This document shows, one piece after another, positions 25,492-36,551 of a stretch of 64,000 nucleotides of DNA. The stretch covers positions 124,001 to 188,000 of the forward strand of contig DATNFO010000061.1 in NCBI GenBank assembly GCA_035606355.1, in the 5' to 3' direction. Every line of letters starts with the position of its first letter. The stretch's first letter is position 1. Origin of the DNA: Sulfopaludibacter sp035606355. Lineage in GTDB: Bacteria > Acidobacteriota > Terriglobia > Bryobacterales > Bryobacteraceae. Position numbers and translations under genes: made by a program. The notes under the pieces are model-generated. The model did not search any database. It saw nothing but the letters and a program-made list of their open reading frames with translations, and was not told the DNA's origin.

Positions 25492-27168
25492 ATGCGGAGT
25501 CCCTTTGCGATTCTTTTTCCTGTTGCGGCAGGCCTGGCTCTCCTGGGCGCCGAATCCGGCGGCGTCCCGGCGCGGGCTTTGAATGCAATCACGCCGGAAG
25601 GGCTGCTGAAACACATCCGGATACTTTCTTCCGATGAATTCGACGGACGCGCGCCGGCGAGTGCCGGGGAGCAAAAGACGGTCGATTATCTCATCGAAGC
25701 CTGCCGCGCGATGAAGTTGTCCCCGGGCAATCCCGATGGCACGTTCACACAAACGGTCAAGCTCTGGGGCATCACGGGCGGCGGAGGCGAGGTCGCTATC
25801 CAATCGGACGGCACGGCGTTTCCTCTCGCTACGGCGGATTATCGCGTGTCGTCTTCGCAGCCGAAGGCTTCGACCGAAATTCCGGAGTCGCCGATCGTCT
25901 TCGTGGGATATGGCATTGTCGCTCCGGAGTACGGCTGGGACGACTACAAAGGTGTCGATGTGAAAGGCAAGGCAGTCGTGCTGCTGGGGGGCGATCCGCC
26001 GATTCCGGATCCGAACGACGCATCGAAACTGGACCCGAAGATGTTCCTGGGATCGGAGCTTTCCTTTTACGGCAGGGCCGGATCGAAAGCGGATCTGGCG
26101 CATGCGCGCGGGGCAACCGCCGTCATTACTGTGCAAGGCGGCGGCGCGGGGCGCGGGCCGACGCGTCCGCCGGGCGCCAATGCAGGTCCGAACCGGTACA
26201 TCACTCGCGAAACGATGATTGTGCGCGATGATTCGTCCACGGATCACATCGCAGCCACAATTTCGCTGAATAACCAGAAGGCGGTGGAACTGTTCGCGGC
26301 TTCGGGGCTGGATCTCAACGCGCTTCGCCAATCCGCGCTCTCCCGCGATTTCAAGCCGGCGGAGTTGAAGGCCACGGTTTCCGGAACGGCGCACAACCAG
26401 GTCCGCGAGATTGAATCGCGCAACGTGATCGCAAAGATCGAGGGCAGCGACCGCGCGTTGCGCTCCGAGTACGTGATCTATTCGGGCCACTGGGACCACA
26501 TGGGTCACCAAGGCGACAACATTTTCCACGGCGCGAGCGACAATGCGTCGGGCACCGCCGGTGTTCTCGAATTGGCGCACGCTTTTACTCAGCTACCCTC
26601 GCGGCCGAAACGCACGGTGATCTTTCTGTGGCCCACGGCGGAGGAACGCGGCCTGCTCGGGGCGAAGTATTATGTTCAGCATCCTCTCTACCCACTGTCG
26701 AAAACGGTGGCCAACATCAATCTGGATTACTTCAGCAACTGGGGATGGGGCCGCACGAAGGATTTCAGCATTCTCGGCATGGGCATGAGCTCGCTGGACG
26801 ATTTGACCAAGGAAGCGGTGGCACGGCAAGGCCGCGTGGTTACGGGCGACACCGATCCGGTGGAGGGTTTCTACTGGCGTTCGGATCATGTGGAGTTCGC
26901 CATGGGCGGCGTGCCTTCGCTCGCGACGAGTCCGGGTATCGACTTCGTCGGCAAGCCGGCCGGGTACGGCGAGGAGAAGCGGCAGGAGTACATCCGCAAC
27001 GACTATCACAAGCCCACGGACCAGGTGAAGGCGGATTGGGACCTCAGCGGCGCGGTGCAGGATCTGCAGGTCCTGCTGGAGGTGGGTTACCGGGCGGCGC
27101 AGGATGCGGCGCGTCCTGTGTGGACCGACCGGCCGCCCTACATGCACAACCCGCACGCGGGCCAATAA
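25492..27168 (+). CDS. M28-family zinc metallopeptidase, secreted
   Basis: 558 aa; the ATG at the start of a good signal peptide (MRSPFAILFPVAAGLALLGA) is chosen over frames that overlap the previous gene. A PA-type insert is suggested by FVGYGIVAPEYGWDDYKGVDVKGKAVVLLGGDPP (about residues 140-175). The M28 metal site reads YSGHWDHMG (His, Asp), GASDNASGTAGVLEL (bridging Asp), TAEERGLLGAKYY (Glu-Glu), NINLDYFS (Asp) and a His near YHKPTDQ. It is most like aminopeptidases of the Y/S class. It is followed 14 bases later by a PNPOx-fold gene, probably in one transcript. Confidence 0.93.
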   Translation: MRSPFAILFPVAAGLALLGAESGGVPARALNAITPEGLLKHIRILSSDEFDGRAPASAGEQKTVDYLIEACRAMKLSPGNPDGTFTQTVKLWGITGGGGEVAIQSDGTAFPLATADYRVSSSQPKASTEIPESPIVFVGYGIVAPEYGWDDYKGVDVKGKAVVLLGGDPPIPDPNDASKLDPKMFLGSELSFYGRAGSKADLAHARGATAVITVQGGGAGRGPTRPPGANAGPNRYITRETMIVRDDSSTDHIAATISLNNQKAVELFAASGLDLNALRQSALSRDFKPAELKATVSGTAHNQVREIESRNVIAKIEGSDRALRSEYVIYSGHWDHMGHQGDNIFHGASDNASGTAGVLELAHAFTQLPSRPKRTVIFLWPTAEERGLLGAKYYVQHPLYPLSKTVANINLDYFSNWGWGRTKDFSILGMGMSSLDDLTKEAVARQGRVVTGDTDPVEGFYWRSDHVEFAMGGVPSLATSPGIDFVGKPAGYGEEKRQEYIRNDYHKPTDQVKADWDLSGAVQDLQVLLEVGYRAAQDAARPVWTDRPPYMHNPHAGQ

Positions 27169-27182
27169 GAGGATGAGGCGCG

Positions 27183-27641
27183 ATGACTGAGACGGACGTT
27201 TACGATTTCATGCGTGGGCATCGATTTGGCATTCTCGGGACGATCTGCGAGCGCGGCACGCCGCAATCGGCGCTGGTCGGCATCGCGGTCACACCGGGGC
27301 TCGAGATCGTGTTCGATACGGTTAAGAGCTCACGGAAATATCCAAACCTGATCGCGCGGCCGGCGTGTTCTTTCGTTGTCGGCGGTTGGGGTGAAGGCGA
27401 GCAGACTGTGCAATACGAGGGCAGCGCCACGGAACTTCAGGGGCCGGAACTGGAACGGTACCAGGATATTTACTTCAAGGCGTGGCCGGACGGAACGGCG
27501 AGAATGAAATGGCCGGGAATCGTGTACTTCGTGGTGCGGCCGGCGTGGATTCGTTATAGCGATTTCGATGCGAACCCGCCGCTGATCTGCGAATTCACTC
27601 CGGGTCCGGTGCAGGGGCTTGCGCGGAGCACGTCTTTATGA
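27183..27641 (+). CDS. Pyridoxamine 5-phosphate oxidase-fold (flavin-binding) protein
   Basis: 152 aa. It has the split-barrel pattern: DFMRGHRFGILGTICERGTPQSALVGIAVTPG, VFDTVKSSRKYPNLIARPACSFVVGG, and RMKWPGIVYFVVRPAWIRYSDFDANPP at the end. Members of this group bind FMN, F420 or haem; the substrate here is unknown. It lies 14 bases after the M28 peptidase gene and ends in an ATGA overlap with the transglutaminase-like gene. Confidence 0.88.
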   Translation: MTETDVYDFMRGHRFGILGTICERGTPQSALVGIAVTPGLEIVFDTVKSSRKYPNLIARPACSFVVGGWGEGEQTVQYEGSATELQGPELERYQDIYFKAWPDGTARMKWPGIVYFVVRPAWIRYSDFDANPPLICEFTPGPVQGLARSTSL

Positions 27642-28705
27642 ACAGACGGCTGTTTTTGCGGTCCGCGGGAGTTGCGGCGGCGAGTTGCGGGCTTCGCGCA
27701 GCGACTCGCTCCGAAGGTTGGCGCACGTTCGAAGTGACAACGAGCGCCGAGATTCTGAAGCCGGAGGGCGTGACGCGTGTGTGGTTTCCGACGCCGCTGT
27801 TCGGCAAGACGCCGTTTCAGCGGAGGCTGTCCGATCACTTCAGGGCCGGGGGCGGAGAGGCGAGGATGGTGGAGAGCAAGGCAGACGGGCTCGGAATCCT
27901 CACCGTGGAGTTCCCAGCCGGTGTCAGGCCGTTGGTTACGCTCACCAGCCGCGTGGCGACACGGAATTTCGCGGTGGATCTTTCCACATCCACTAAACCG
28001 AACGTGGACCGGCGAGAGCTCGCGCATTTTTTGCGGCCCACCAGGCTTCTGCCGACGGACGGCATCGTGAAGGAGACGGCTACCAGGATTACGAACGGGG
28101 CGAAGAGCGATGTCAGTAAGGCGCGCGCGATTTACGAGTGGATCGTGGAGAATACGTTTCGAAGTCCGAAAGTGCGCGGGTGTGGGACGGGGAATATCCG
28201 GTTCATGCTGGAGTCGCAGGATTTCGGGGGCAAATGCGCCGATCTGAACGCCCTGTATGTCGGGCTGGCGCGCGCGGCGGGGCTGCCGGCTCGCGACGCT
28301 TATGGCATACGGGTCGCGAAATCTTCACTCGGGTATCGGAGCCTCGGAGTGGCGTCGGAAAATGTCACGAAAGCGCAGCACTGCCGGGCGGAGGTTTATA
28401 CGGACGAGTACGGTTGGGTGCCCGTGGATCCCGCCGACGTGCGGAAAGTTGTGCTGGAAGAACCGCCGGGCAATCGGACGTTGAAGGACGAGATGGTGGA
28501 GAGGGCACGGGCGCGGCTGTTTGGGTCGTGGGAGATGAATTGGATGGCGTACAACTTCGCGCATGATGTGGCGTTGCCGGGATCGGCTGGGGGGCCGCTC
28601 GGTTTTCTGATGTACCCTCAGGCGGAGACGGGCTCGGGGCGGGTCGACTGCCTGGACCCCGAGCGCTTCCAGTACGCGATTACGGCTCGGGAGATTGGGA
28701 TGTGA
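27638..28705 (+). CDS. Exported transglutaminase-like protein
   Basis: 355 aa. A Tat-like leader (NRRLFLRSAGVAAASCGL) begins the protein. The N-terminal half (FEVTTSAEILKPEGVTRVWFPTP) is a beta-rich domain common in transglutaminase-like proteins. The catalytic core has ARAIYEWIVENTFRSPK, DFGGKCADLNALYVGLARAAGLPAR (Cys nucleophile in GKCAD), HCRAEVYTDEYGWVPVDPADV (His and Asp of the triad). All three catalytic residues are present. Such proteins can be cysteine peptidases or cross-linkers. It is translationally coupled to the PNPOx-fold gene. Confidence 0.92.
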   Translation: MNRRLFLRSAGVAAASCGLRAATRSEGWRTFEVTTSAEILKPEGVTRVWFPTPLFGKTPFQRRLSDHFRAGGGEARMVESKADGLGILTVEFPAGVRPLVTLTSRVATRNFAVDLSTSTKPNVDRRELAHFLRPTRLLPTDGIVKETATRITNGAKSDVSKARAIYEWIVENTFRSPKVRGCGTGNIRFMLESQDFGGKCADLNALYVGLARAAGLPARDAYGIRVAKSSLGYRSLGVASENVTKAQHCRAEVYTDEYGWVPVDPADVRKVVLEEPPGNRTLKDEMVERARARLFGSWEMNWMAYNFAHDVALPGSAGGPLGFLMYPQAETGSGRVDCLDPERFQYAITAREIGM

Positions 28706-28713
28706 ATGTCGAT

Positions 28714-28889
28714 CCATTCGCCTTTCGATACACCTTTTGCCGCTCCCTCGCGGGGCTGTGAAAAAATCCGGCTGTTGTTCTCGTCGTGCTCCATTCGCCT
28801 TTTCGATGCCGTTTACCGCTCCCTCACGGTCGCGGCTCCGTTAGCAGCATCAGGTACTTACGGAGCCGTGACCGTGAGGGAGCGGTAAA
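28714..28889. repeat. Intergenic repeat cluster with a 30-bp inverted repeat
   Basis: Arms 28812-28841 and 28860-28889 (starting TTTACCGCTCCCTCACGG and its complement) pair over 30 bases with one mismatch around an 18-base loop. A partial direct copy lies upstream: CCATTCGCCTTTCGAT at 28714 recurs with one extra T at 28791, each followed by an ACCGCTCCCTC-like block. No coding potential is evident. The gap between the transglutaminase and TauE genes (28706-28981) is filled almost entirely by this. Confidence 0.85.
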
Positions 28890-28981
28890 AGGTGCCGGGG
28901 ATACGCAAACGATTTGATTTTTTCACTGCGTCAACCGGTCAGTACTGCCTGGACCTCGAGCGCACGCATAATAGAGTTTCC

Positions 28982-29761
28982 ATGCCCGACCTTCTACACA
29001 CACTTGCGGCCGCGGGAGCGGCGTTCCTGGCCGGGGCGATCAACTCCGTCGCCGGGGGTGGCACGCTCATTTCTTTTCCGACGCTGGTCTGGCTGGGATT
29101 GCCGCCGATCACGGCGAACGCTACTAGCACGGTCGCGATCTGGCCGGGGTCTTTGGGGAGCATCTGGGGCTTTCGCAAGGAACTGGGGCAGACCGATCCG
29201 CGGCTGCGGCTGCTGTGCATCACAAGCCTGCTGGGAGGCGGCGTCGGGGCGCTGCTGCTGCGCTCGACTCCACCGGCGACGTTCCAGCACCTGGTGCCGT
29301 TTCTGATTCTGTTCGCGACAGTTCTGTTTACGGTGCAAGCGCCGATTCAGAAGAGGCTGCGCGCGCGGACGCAATCGCCCGGCGCGGTGCAGGAGCATGC
29401 GGGCCTGCCCGTCGCGATGGCGCTCAATCTGTTCGTCGCGGTGTACGGAGGCTACTTCGGAGCCGGCATGAGCATCATGATGCTCTCCGCGCTGAGTATT
29501 CTGGGTCTTACGGACATTCTGCAGATGAATGCGCTCACCAGCCTTTTTGCGCTGTGCGTGAACGGGGTGGCGGCGGGGATTTTCATAGGCACCCACATGG
29601 TGGATTGGAGTTATGTTCTGCCGATGGCAGTGGCGGCGGTTATCGGCGGGTATGGAGCGGCCGGGCTGGCGCGGCGCATAGGGAAGGTGGCGGTGCGGCG
29701 GTTTGTGATTATTGTGGGCTTCGCGATGTCCGCGATTCTGTTCGTGCGGTACTTCGTTTGA
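28982..29761 (+). CDS. TauE/SafE-family membrane permease
   Basis: 259 aa from MPDLLHTLAAAGAAFLAG. The family signature is repeated in both halves: AGAINSVAGGGTLISFPTLVWLGLPPITANATSTVAIWPG near the start, and GYFGAGMSIMMLSALSILGLTDILQMNALTSLF in the second half, with 7-8 hydrophobic helices. TauE/SafE proteins are thought to export sulphite, sulphoacetate and other small organic anions; the substrate cannot be told here. It lies 20 bases before the secreted protein that heads the allantoin genes, so it may share their transcript. Confidence 0.92.
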   Translation: MPDLLHTLAAAGAAFLAGAINSVAGGGTLISFPTLVWLGLPPITANATSTVAIWPGSLGSIWGFRKELGQTDPRLRLLCITSLLGGGVGALLLRSTPPATFQHLVPFLILFATVLFTVQAPIQKRLRARTQSPGAVQEHAGLPVAMALNLFVAVYGGYFGAGMSIMMLSALSILGLTDILQMNALTSLFALCVNGVAAGIFIGTHMVDWSYVLPMAVAAVIGGYGAAGLARRIGKVAVRRFVIIVGFAMSAILFVRYFV

Positions 29762-29781
29762 GGGCGCGCTACACTGCGGGT

Positions 29782-30471
29782 GTGAGGCGTGTTGTTTTCG
29801 TGCTGTTGGGAGTTGCGATGGCGGTATGCGCGGCGGAGGTGCCGTCGATCGGCTGCCCTTCGGATGGGCAGGCGGGTCCGATGGAAGTGCCTCCGGCGAC
29901 CACGATCCAGGTTCCAATTCCGGAAGAGGCGGCGCGGCAACTGGCTTACTACCGGTGGACCGGCGGAATCGGCATTCTGGCGCCTCGCGGGTGGCACTGT
30001 TTCGATCGATACGGGTCATCGGGGGACGCGCTGATGGTGAGCGCCAAGCCGCTGGATCTCGCGCGCGGGATCGATGGCCCCGCGGTTGAACTGAACCGGA
30101 GTCTCGGGGATACCTCGGGGCGTTTCACGGTGGCGAGGATTGCCGCGCGGGTGTTTCCCGCAGCTGCGACATTTGTCGCGGACGTGACGCGAGAATTCGC
30201 AGTGCCGTCCAGCGACTATCCAACGGGACCATATCCCGCCGACAGTCTCGTGTACAAGAGCAAGACGGCCGTGGAATACCGGACTCCCGCGGAGAGCGAA
30301 GGACTCGGCACGCAGACGTTGCTGAAGAAGAATGCGAGCCCGATTGAAGGCGTCGCCATCCTGACCGGCGACTCGCCGCCCGACCTGTTTCTGGTGGCCA
30401 TCCGCCTGCCGCGCGAGATGGCTGCACTCACCCGAATCATCGTCGATCAGGTGGAACGGGAAGCGAAGTGA
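29782..30471 (+). CDS. Secreted hypothetical protein heading the allantoin gene set
   Basis: 229 aa with a GTG start and signal peptide (VRRVVFVLLGVAMAVCAAEV). The mature protein has VPSIGCPSDGQAGPMEVPP, ARQLAYYRWTGGIGILAPRGWHCFDRYGSSGDALMV and a C-terminal FLVAIRLPREMAALTRIIVDQVE. I recall this as an uncharacterised exported family; Cys residues in IGCPSD and WHCFD may pair. It ends in a 4-base overlap with the allantoinase gene, so it is translationally coupled to purine degradation genes, though nothing in it suggests an enzyme of that pathway. Confidence 0.75.
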   Translation: MRRVVFVLLGVAMAVCAAEVPSIGCPSDGQAGPMEVPPATTIQVPIPEEAARQLAYYRWTGGIGILAPRGWHCFDRYGSSGDALMVSAKPLDLARGIDGPAVELNRSLGDTSGRFTVARIAARVFPAAATFVADVTREFAVPSSDYPTGPYPADSLVYKSKTAVEYRTPAESEGLGTQTLLKKNASPIEGVAILTGDSPPDLFLVAIRLPREMAALTRIIVDQVEREAK

Positions 30472-31805
30472 CGGCCACGATTCTGCGCGGGGTGCAACTT
30501 CCGGAAGCGGCGGCGCCACACGATGTGCTGATCGAAGACGGCACGATCGCGGCGATTGCGCCTGAGTTGACGGCGCCCGCGAACACGCTTGAACTCGACT
30601 GCCGTGGGTTGACGGCGCTTCCGGCGACGATTGACGCTCACGTACACTTCAACGACCCAGGGCGCGCGGATTGGGAAGGCGGCGCCACGGGGTCGCGTGC
30701 GCTGGCCGCGGGCGGCGGGGCGCTGTTCGTCGATATGCCTTTGAATTCTTCGCCGTGCACCACGACGGCGGAGAATTTCGACGCGAAGGTCGCGGCGCTG
30801 TCGCAGAGCGCGCTGACGGATTTCGCGCTGTGGGGCGGCATTGTGCCGGGAAATGTTGGGGCGATTGGGGAGCTCGCGGCGCGCGGCGTAACCGGATTCA
30901 AAGCGTTCATGGCGGAATCCGGTCTTGCGGAGTTTCCGCGCGCGGACGACCTGACGTTGTTCGAAGGCATGAAAGCGGCTGCGGGTGTGAATCTGCCGGT
31001 AGCGGTGCACGCCGAATCGCACGAGATCACGAGCGGGCTTACTGCGCGGGCGAAGGCACGGGACATCGCGCCTTATCTGGCGTCGCGGCCGGTAGTGGCT
31101 GAAGTCGAGGCGATCCACCGGGCCGGGTTGCTGGCGCGGGAGGCGGGGTGCAAGCTGCACATCGTGCATATATCGAGCGGCGCGGGCATTGCCGCCGCAC
31201 TGGAGGCGCGCGCTCGCGGCACGGACATTTCGATCGAAACCTGCGCGCACTACCTCTACTTCACGGAGGAGGATGTGCACCGTATCGGCGCGGCGGCAAA
31301 GTGCGCGCCGCCTCTTCGTCCGGCGGCGGATCGCGACGCGCTTCATAGCGCGCTGCTGCGAGGGGAAATCGACATAGTGACTTCGGACCACTCTCCCGCG
31401 CCGCAGCACATGAAGGACTCGCCGGATTTTTTTGCGGTGTGGGGCGGGATCGCGGGCGTTCAATCCACGCTGGCCGTGCTGCTCGATCGCGGCGTCCCGC
31501 TGCCGTTGATCGCGCGGGTGCTTGCGGAGGCTCCGGCGGCGCGGTTTGGGCTGCCTCGCCGCGGCCGTCTGACTGCCGGCAACTATGCCGATATCGTGCT
31601 GGTGGACCTGGCTGCGGCGCACACGCTGCGGCGCGAAGATCTGCACCAGCGGCACGCGATCACGCCGTACCTGGGCCGCACGTTCCGGGGGCGCATCGTG
31701 CGTACTCTCCGCCGCGGGCAGACGATCTGCGAAAATGGCAAAATCGTTGCCGCTTCGTGCGGCATACTGGTGACGCCACATGCACAACCTCGGACAAACG
31801 CGTAG
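30468..31805 (+). CDS. allB: Allantoinase
   Basis: 445 aa, the usual allantoinase length. Allantoinase opens the hydantoin ring of allantoin to give allantoate. Cyclic-amidohydrolase motifs: IDAHVHFNDPGRADWEGG (metal His pair), GVTGFKAFMAESG (the Lys that is carboxylated to bridge the metals), VHAESHEI, KLHIVHISSG and VTSDHSPAPQHMKD (catalytic Asp). The DHSPAP and FNDPG stretches favour allantoinase over dihydropyrimidinase or dihydroorotase. It overlaps the ureidoglycine aminohydrolase gene by 26 bases. Confidence 0.93.
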   Translation: MTATILRGVQLPEAAAPHDVLIEDGTIAAIAPELTAPANTLELDCRGLTALPATIDAHVHFNDPGRADWEGGATGSRALAAGGGALFVDMPLNSSPCTTTAENFDAKVAALSQSALTDFALWGGIVPGNVGAIGELAARGVTGFKAFMAESGLAEFPRADDLTLFEGMKAAAGVNLPVAVHAESHEITSGLTARAKARDIAPYLASRPVVAEVEAIHRAGLLAREAGCKLHIVHISSGAGIAAALEARARGTDISIETCAHYLYFTEEDVHRIGAAAKCAPPLRPAADRDALHSALLRGEIDIVTSDHSPAPQHMKDSPDFFAVWGGIAGVQSTLAVLLDRGVPLPLIARVLAEAPAARFGLPRRGRLTAGNYADIVLVDLAAAHTLRREDLHQRHAITPYLGRTFRGRIVRTLRRGQTICENGKIVAASCGILVTPHAQPRTNA

Positions 31806-32502
31806 CGCCTGCCGCGCATCCCATTATCTGTTCACGCCGGACACCTTCGTGCGCGCGCCGCTGCCGGGAATGACGGCGGCGACTGCGATTGTGCACGTTT
31901 CGCCCGCCGCCGGCGCGGCGTTCACGCAATACACCGTCGAGTTCGAAGCGGGAGGCGCGCTCGGACCTTCGCGCGGGCAGCGATTTCTGTACGTCACGGG
32001 CGGCGAACTTTCGGCGGGCGGTCGCGTTCTCGCGGCGGGCCATTACGCATTTTTCCCCGAGGGCTGCGACGCCAAGGTGAGCGCGCGCGGGACGGCGTCC
32101 GCGGCGGTGATCGAGAAGCAGTACCGGGCGCTGGAAGGCACGAATGCGCCTGCGATGCTCTTCGGAGACGAGTCCGCGATTGCGGCCGCGCCTCTCAATG
32201 GCGACGCGGGGATTGCTCTCCGCTGCCTGCTTCCCGATCAACCCGCATTCGACTTCGCGGTCAACACGATGACGTACGAGCCGGGCGCGGCGCTCTCGCA
32301 AGTGGAGATTCATGTGATGGAGCACGGGCTTGCGATGCTGCAAGGCGGCGGCATCTACCGTCTGGACGATGCGTGGTACCCGGTGAGCGCGGGCGACTTC
32401 ATCTGGATGGCGCCGTATTGCCCGCAATGGTTCGGAGCGCTTGGCAAGACGCCGGCAAAGTACCTCATCTATAAAGATTGGAATCGCCACCCGCTCCCAT
32501 GA
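31780..32502 (+). CDS. allE: (S)-ureidoglycine aminohydrolase
   Basis: 240 aa bicupin. Two cupin halves are visible: HVSPAAGAAFTQYTVEFEAGGALG with YVTGGELSAGGRVLAAGHYAFFPEG, then FAVNTMTYEPGAALSQVEIHVMEHGLAMLQGGGIYRLDDAWYPVSAGDFIWMAPYCPQWF, which has the Glu/His metal ligands. AllE converts (S)-ureidoglycine to (S)-ureidoglycolate with release of ammonia. Its position between allantoinase and allantoate amidohydrolase genes, overlapping both, confirms the assignment. The ATG lies within the end of allB. Confidence 0.93.
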   Translation: MHNLGQTRSACRASHYLFTPDTFVRAPLPGMTAATAIVHVSPAAGAAFTQYTVEFEAGGALGPSRGQRFLYVTGGELSAGGRVLAAGHYAFFPEGCDAKVSARGTASAAVIEKQYRALEGTNAPAMLFGDESAIAAAPLNGDAGIALRCLLPDQPAFDFAVNTMTYEPGAALSQVEIHVMEHGLAMLQGGGIYRLDDAWYPVSAGDFIWMAPYCPQWFGALGKTPAKYLIYKDWNRHPLP

Positions 32503-33746
32503 GAATGGAAATCGATGAAGCGCGGTTGTCGCGCGAGTTGGACGAGCTTGCGAAGTTCAGCGCGGCGCCGGCCCCGGCTGTCACTCGCGTGGTTTATTCA
32601 CCGGAAGAGCGGGCTGCTCGCGCGTATGTGAAACAACTTTGCCGCCGGCTGAATCTGGAGGTGCGCGACGATGCGGTGGGGAACACGTTCGCGCGGCTGC
32701 CGGGCTCCGAACCCGCTCTGCCCGCGATTGCAACGGGGTCGCACATTGATGCGATTCCGAACGCGGGCCGGTTCGATGGCACGGTGGGAGTGCTGGGCGG
32801 GCTTGCTGCCATTCGGGCGATCAAAGCCGCGGCCCTGCGTCCGCGCCGTTCGATCGAGCTGATTGCTTTCGCGGCCGAAGAGCCGACGCGTTTCGGGATC
32901 GGTTGCTTTAGCAGCCGGATGCTGGCGGGGACGCTGACGGCGGAAGCTGCCGCGGGACTGCGCGACCGCGTTGGGCGGACGCTGGATGAGTTGCGAGCCG
33001 AAGCGGGTTACACGGCGCCGCTCGATTCGGTGCGTCTGCCGGAGGGATATTACGGCGCGTTTCTCGAACTGCACATCGAGCAGGGTCCGAGGCTGGACCG
33101 CAGCGGCACGAAGGTGGGAATCGTCACGGCGATTGCGGCGCCCGCGAGTTTGCTCATAGACGTGGAGGGCGAGGGCGGCCACGCGGGAGCGGTGCTGATG
33201 GCGGAGCGGCGGGACGCGCTTTGCGCGGCGGCGGAGATCGTGCTTGCGGCGGAAACGGCGGCGAAGGCGAGCGGGGCACGCGATACGGTGGCGACCATCG
33301 GAATCTGCGATGTGTTTCCCGGGGCGGTGAATAGCATCCCGAGCAGAGTGACGCTTTCGCTGGACGTGCGCGACATCGATGAAGGGCGGCGCGATGGAGT
33401 GCTGGCCGCGATCGCGGAAGCGTGCGAGGAGACGGCGGCGCGACGCGGCGTTGAAGCGCGGACGGCGGTGATCAACAAAGATGCACCGGCGGCGTGCGAT
33501 TCGCGTGTGATGAACGCGCTGACAATGGGGGCGGCGCGGCATAACCGCGCTCATATTCGGATGGTGAGCCGCGCGTATCACGATGCGCTGTTCATGGCGC
33601 GGATCGCTCCCACCGGGATGCTGTTTATTCCGTGCCGGGATGGCGTGAGTCACCGGCCCGATGAGTATGCTTCGCCCGAGGATATTGCGATCGGGGCTAC
33701 GGTGCTCGCGGAAGCTTTGGCGGAGCTGGCAAACGACCCGGAGTGA
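32499..33746 (+). CDS. allC: Allantoate amidohydrolase (M20 family)
   Basis: 415 aa from the ATG that overlaps the allE stop as ATGA. M20 motifs: ATGSHIDAIPNAGRFDGTVGVLGGLAAI (first metal His and bridging Asp), AAEEPTRFGIGCFSSRMLAG (Glu-Glu), ELHIEQGPRLD, and RAYHDALFMARIAPTGMLFIPCRDGVSHRPDEY with the final His. The enzyme hydrolyses allantoate to ureidoglycine, CO2 and ammonia, supplying AllE with its substrate. Hydantoinase/carbamoylase relatives share these motifs; the operon context decides. No ureidoglycolate-processing genes follow. Confidence 0.93.
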   Translation: MRMEIDEARLSRELDELAKFSAAPAPAVTRVVYSPEERAARAYVKQLCRRLNLEVRDDAVGNTFARLPGSEPALPAIATGSHIDAIPNAGRFDGTVGVLGGLAAIRAIKAAALRPRRSIELIAFAAEEPTRFGIGCFSSRMLAGTLTAEAAAGLRDRVGRTLDELRAEAGYTAPLDSVRLPEGYYGAFLELHIEQGPRLDRSGTKVGIVTAIAAPASLLIDVEGEGGHAGAVLMAERRDALCAAAEIVLAAETAAKASGARDTVATIGICDVFPGAVNSIPSRVTLSLDVRDIDEGRRDGVLAAIAEACEETAARRGVEARTAVINKDAPAACDSRVMNALTMGAARHNRAHIRMVSRAYHDALFMARIAPTGMLFIPCRDGVSHRPDEYASPEDIAIGATVLAEALAELANDPE

Positions 33747-33781
33747 GGGGATGAGCCTGAAGAATGGCGGCAGAATGCAAA

Positions 33782-33812
33782 ACCCCTCCGAACCGAACCG
33801 GCGCGGAGGGGT
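33782..33812. terminator. Bidirectional hairpin terminator between allC and katG
   Basis: ACCCCTCCG (33782-33790) and CGGAGGGGT (33804-33812) form a perfect 9-bp stem with a 13-base loop. It sits midway between two converging genes, 36 bases after allC and 26 after katG, so it probably serves both. A short A-run on the left gives some T-tract for the minus strand. Confidence 0.65.
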
Positions 33813-33837
33813 CAAAGCGATTTATCGGCGTTGATGG

Positions 33838-36081
<2,244 letters not shown>

Positions 36082-36110
36082 TTCTCCATCCTTTCCTACG
36101 AATAAAAATG

Positions 36111-36539
36111 TCAACGGGGGGAAGTGCGCCGCGGAGCGCACTTGGGACACAGCCCCCGAAAAATGAGTTCGCATTCCCGAAGCACGCGCTTGCCGAGCGA
36201 CGCTGCCGCAGGCCGGGGCACGTCATACCAGTCCAGGTCCTCAACATTCCCGCAGCGATCGCAGATGAAGTGGTGGTGCCGGTCGCCTGTGGCATCGAAT
36301 CGCGCCGCCCGTCCTTCTACGGCCACTTCGCGCACCAGACCGGCCTGCACCAGGTCGCGCAAATTGTTGTAAATCGTAGCCCTGGAAGAGCGCGGGTCGA
36401 CGCGGTTGACGGCTTCGAAGATCTCCACCGCAGTGGGATGCCCGGGTTGCGACATCAGGAACGCCAGAACGGCGTAACGCTGCGGAGTGCACCTTAGACC
36501 GCTACCCGCCAACGAACGTTTGATCGCCTCGGGATTCAT
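36111..36539 (-). CDS. Fur-family regulator, PerR-like
   Basis: 142 aa. The winged helix has LRCTPQRYAVLAFLMSQPGHPTAVEIFEAV and SRATIYNNLRDLVQAGLV, as in Fur/PerR. The metal-sensing part has DRHHHFICDRCGNVEDLDW (two Cys of the structural zinc site, His cluster of the regulatory site) and a second CPKC pair near the end. The gene order regulator-katG on one transcript points to a peroxide sensor (PerR) rather than an iron regulator, but this is inferred from context. A perfect dyad lies 13 bases upstream. Confidence 0.9.
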   Translation of the reverse strand: MNPEAIKRSLAGSGLRCTPQRYAVLAFLMSQPGHPTAVEIFEAVNRVDPRSSRATIYNNLRDLVQAGLVREVAVEGRAARFDATGDRHHHFICDRCGNVEDLDWYDVPRPAAASLGKRVLRECELIFRGLCPKCAPRRTSPR

Positions 36540-36551
36540 GAACTGAGTATT

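Noticed and set aside
36082..36174. 31-residue N-terminal extension of KatG
   Set aside because: It would overlap the end of the Fur-family gene, shows no similarity to KatG, and a ribosome site sits right before the ATG at 36081.
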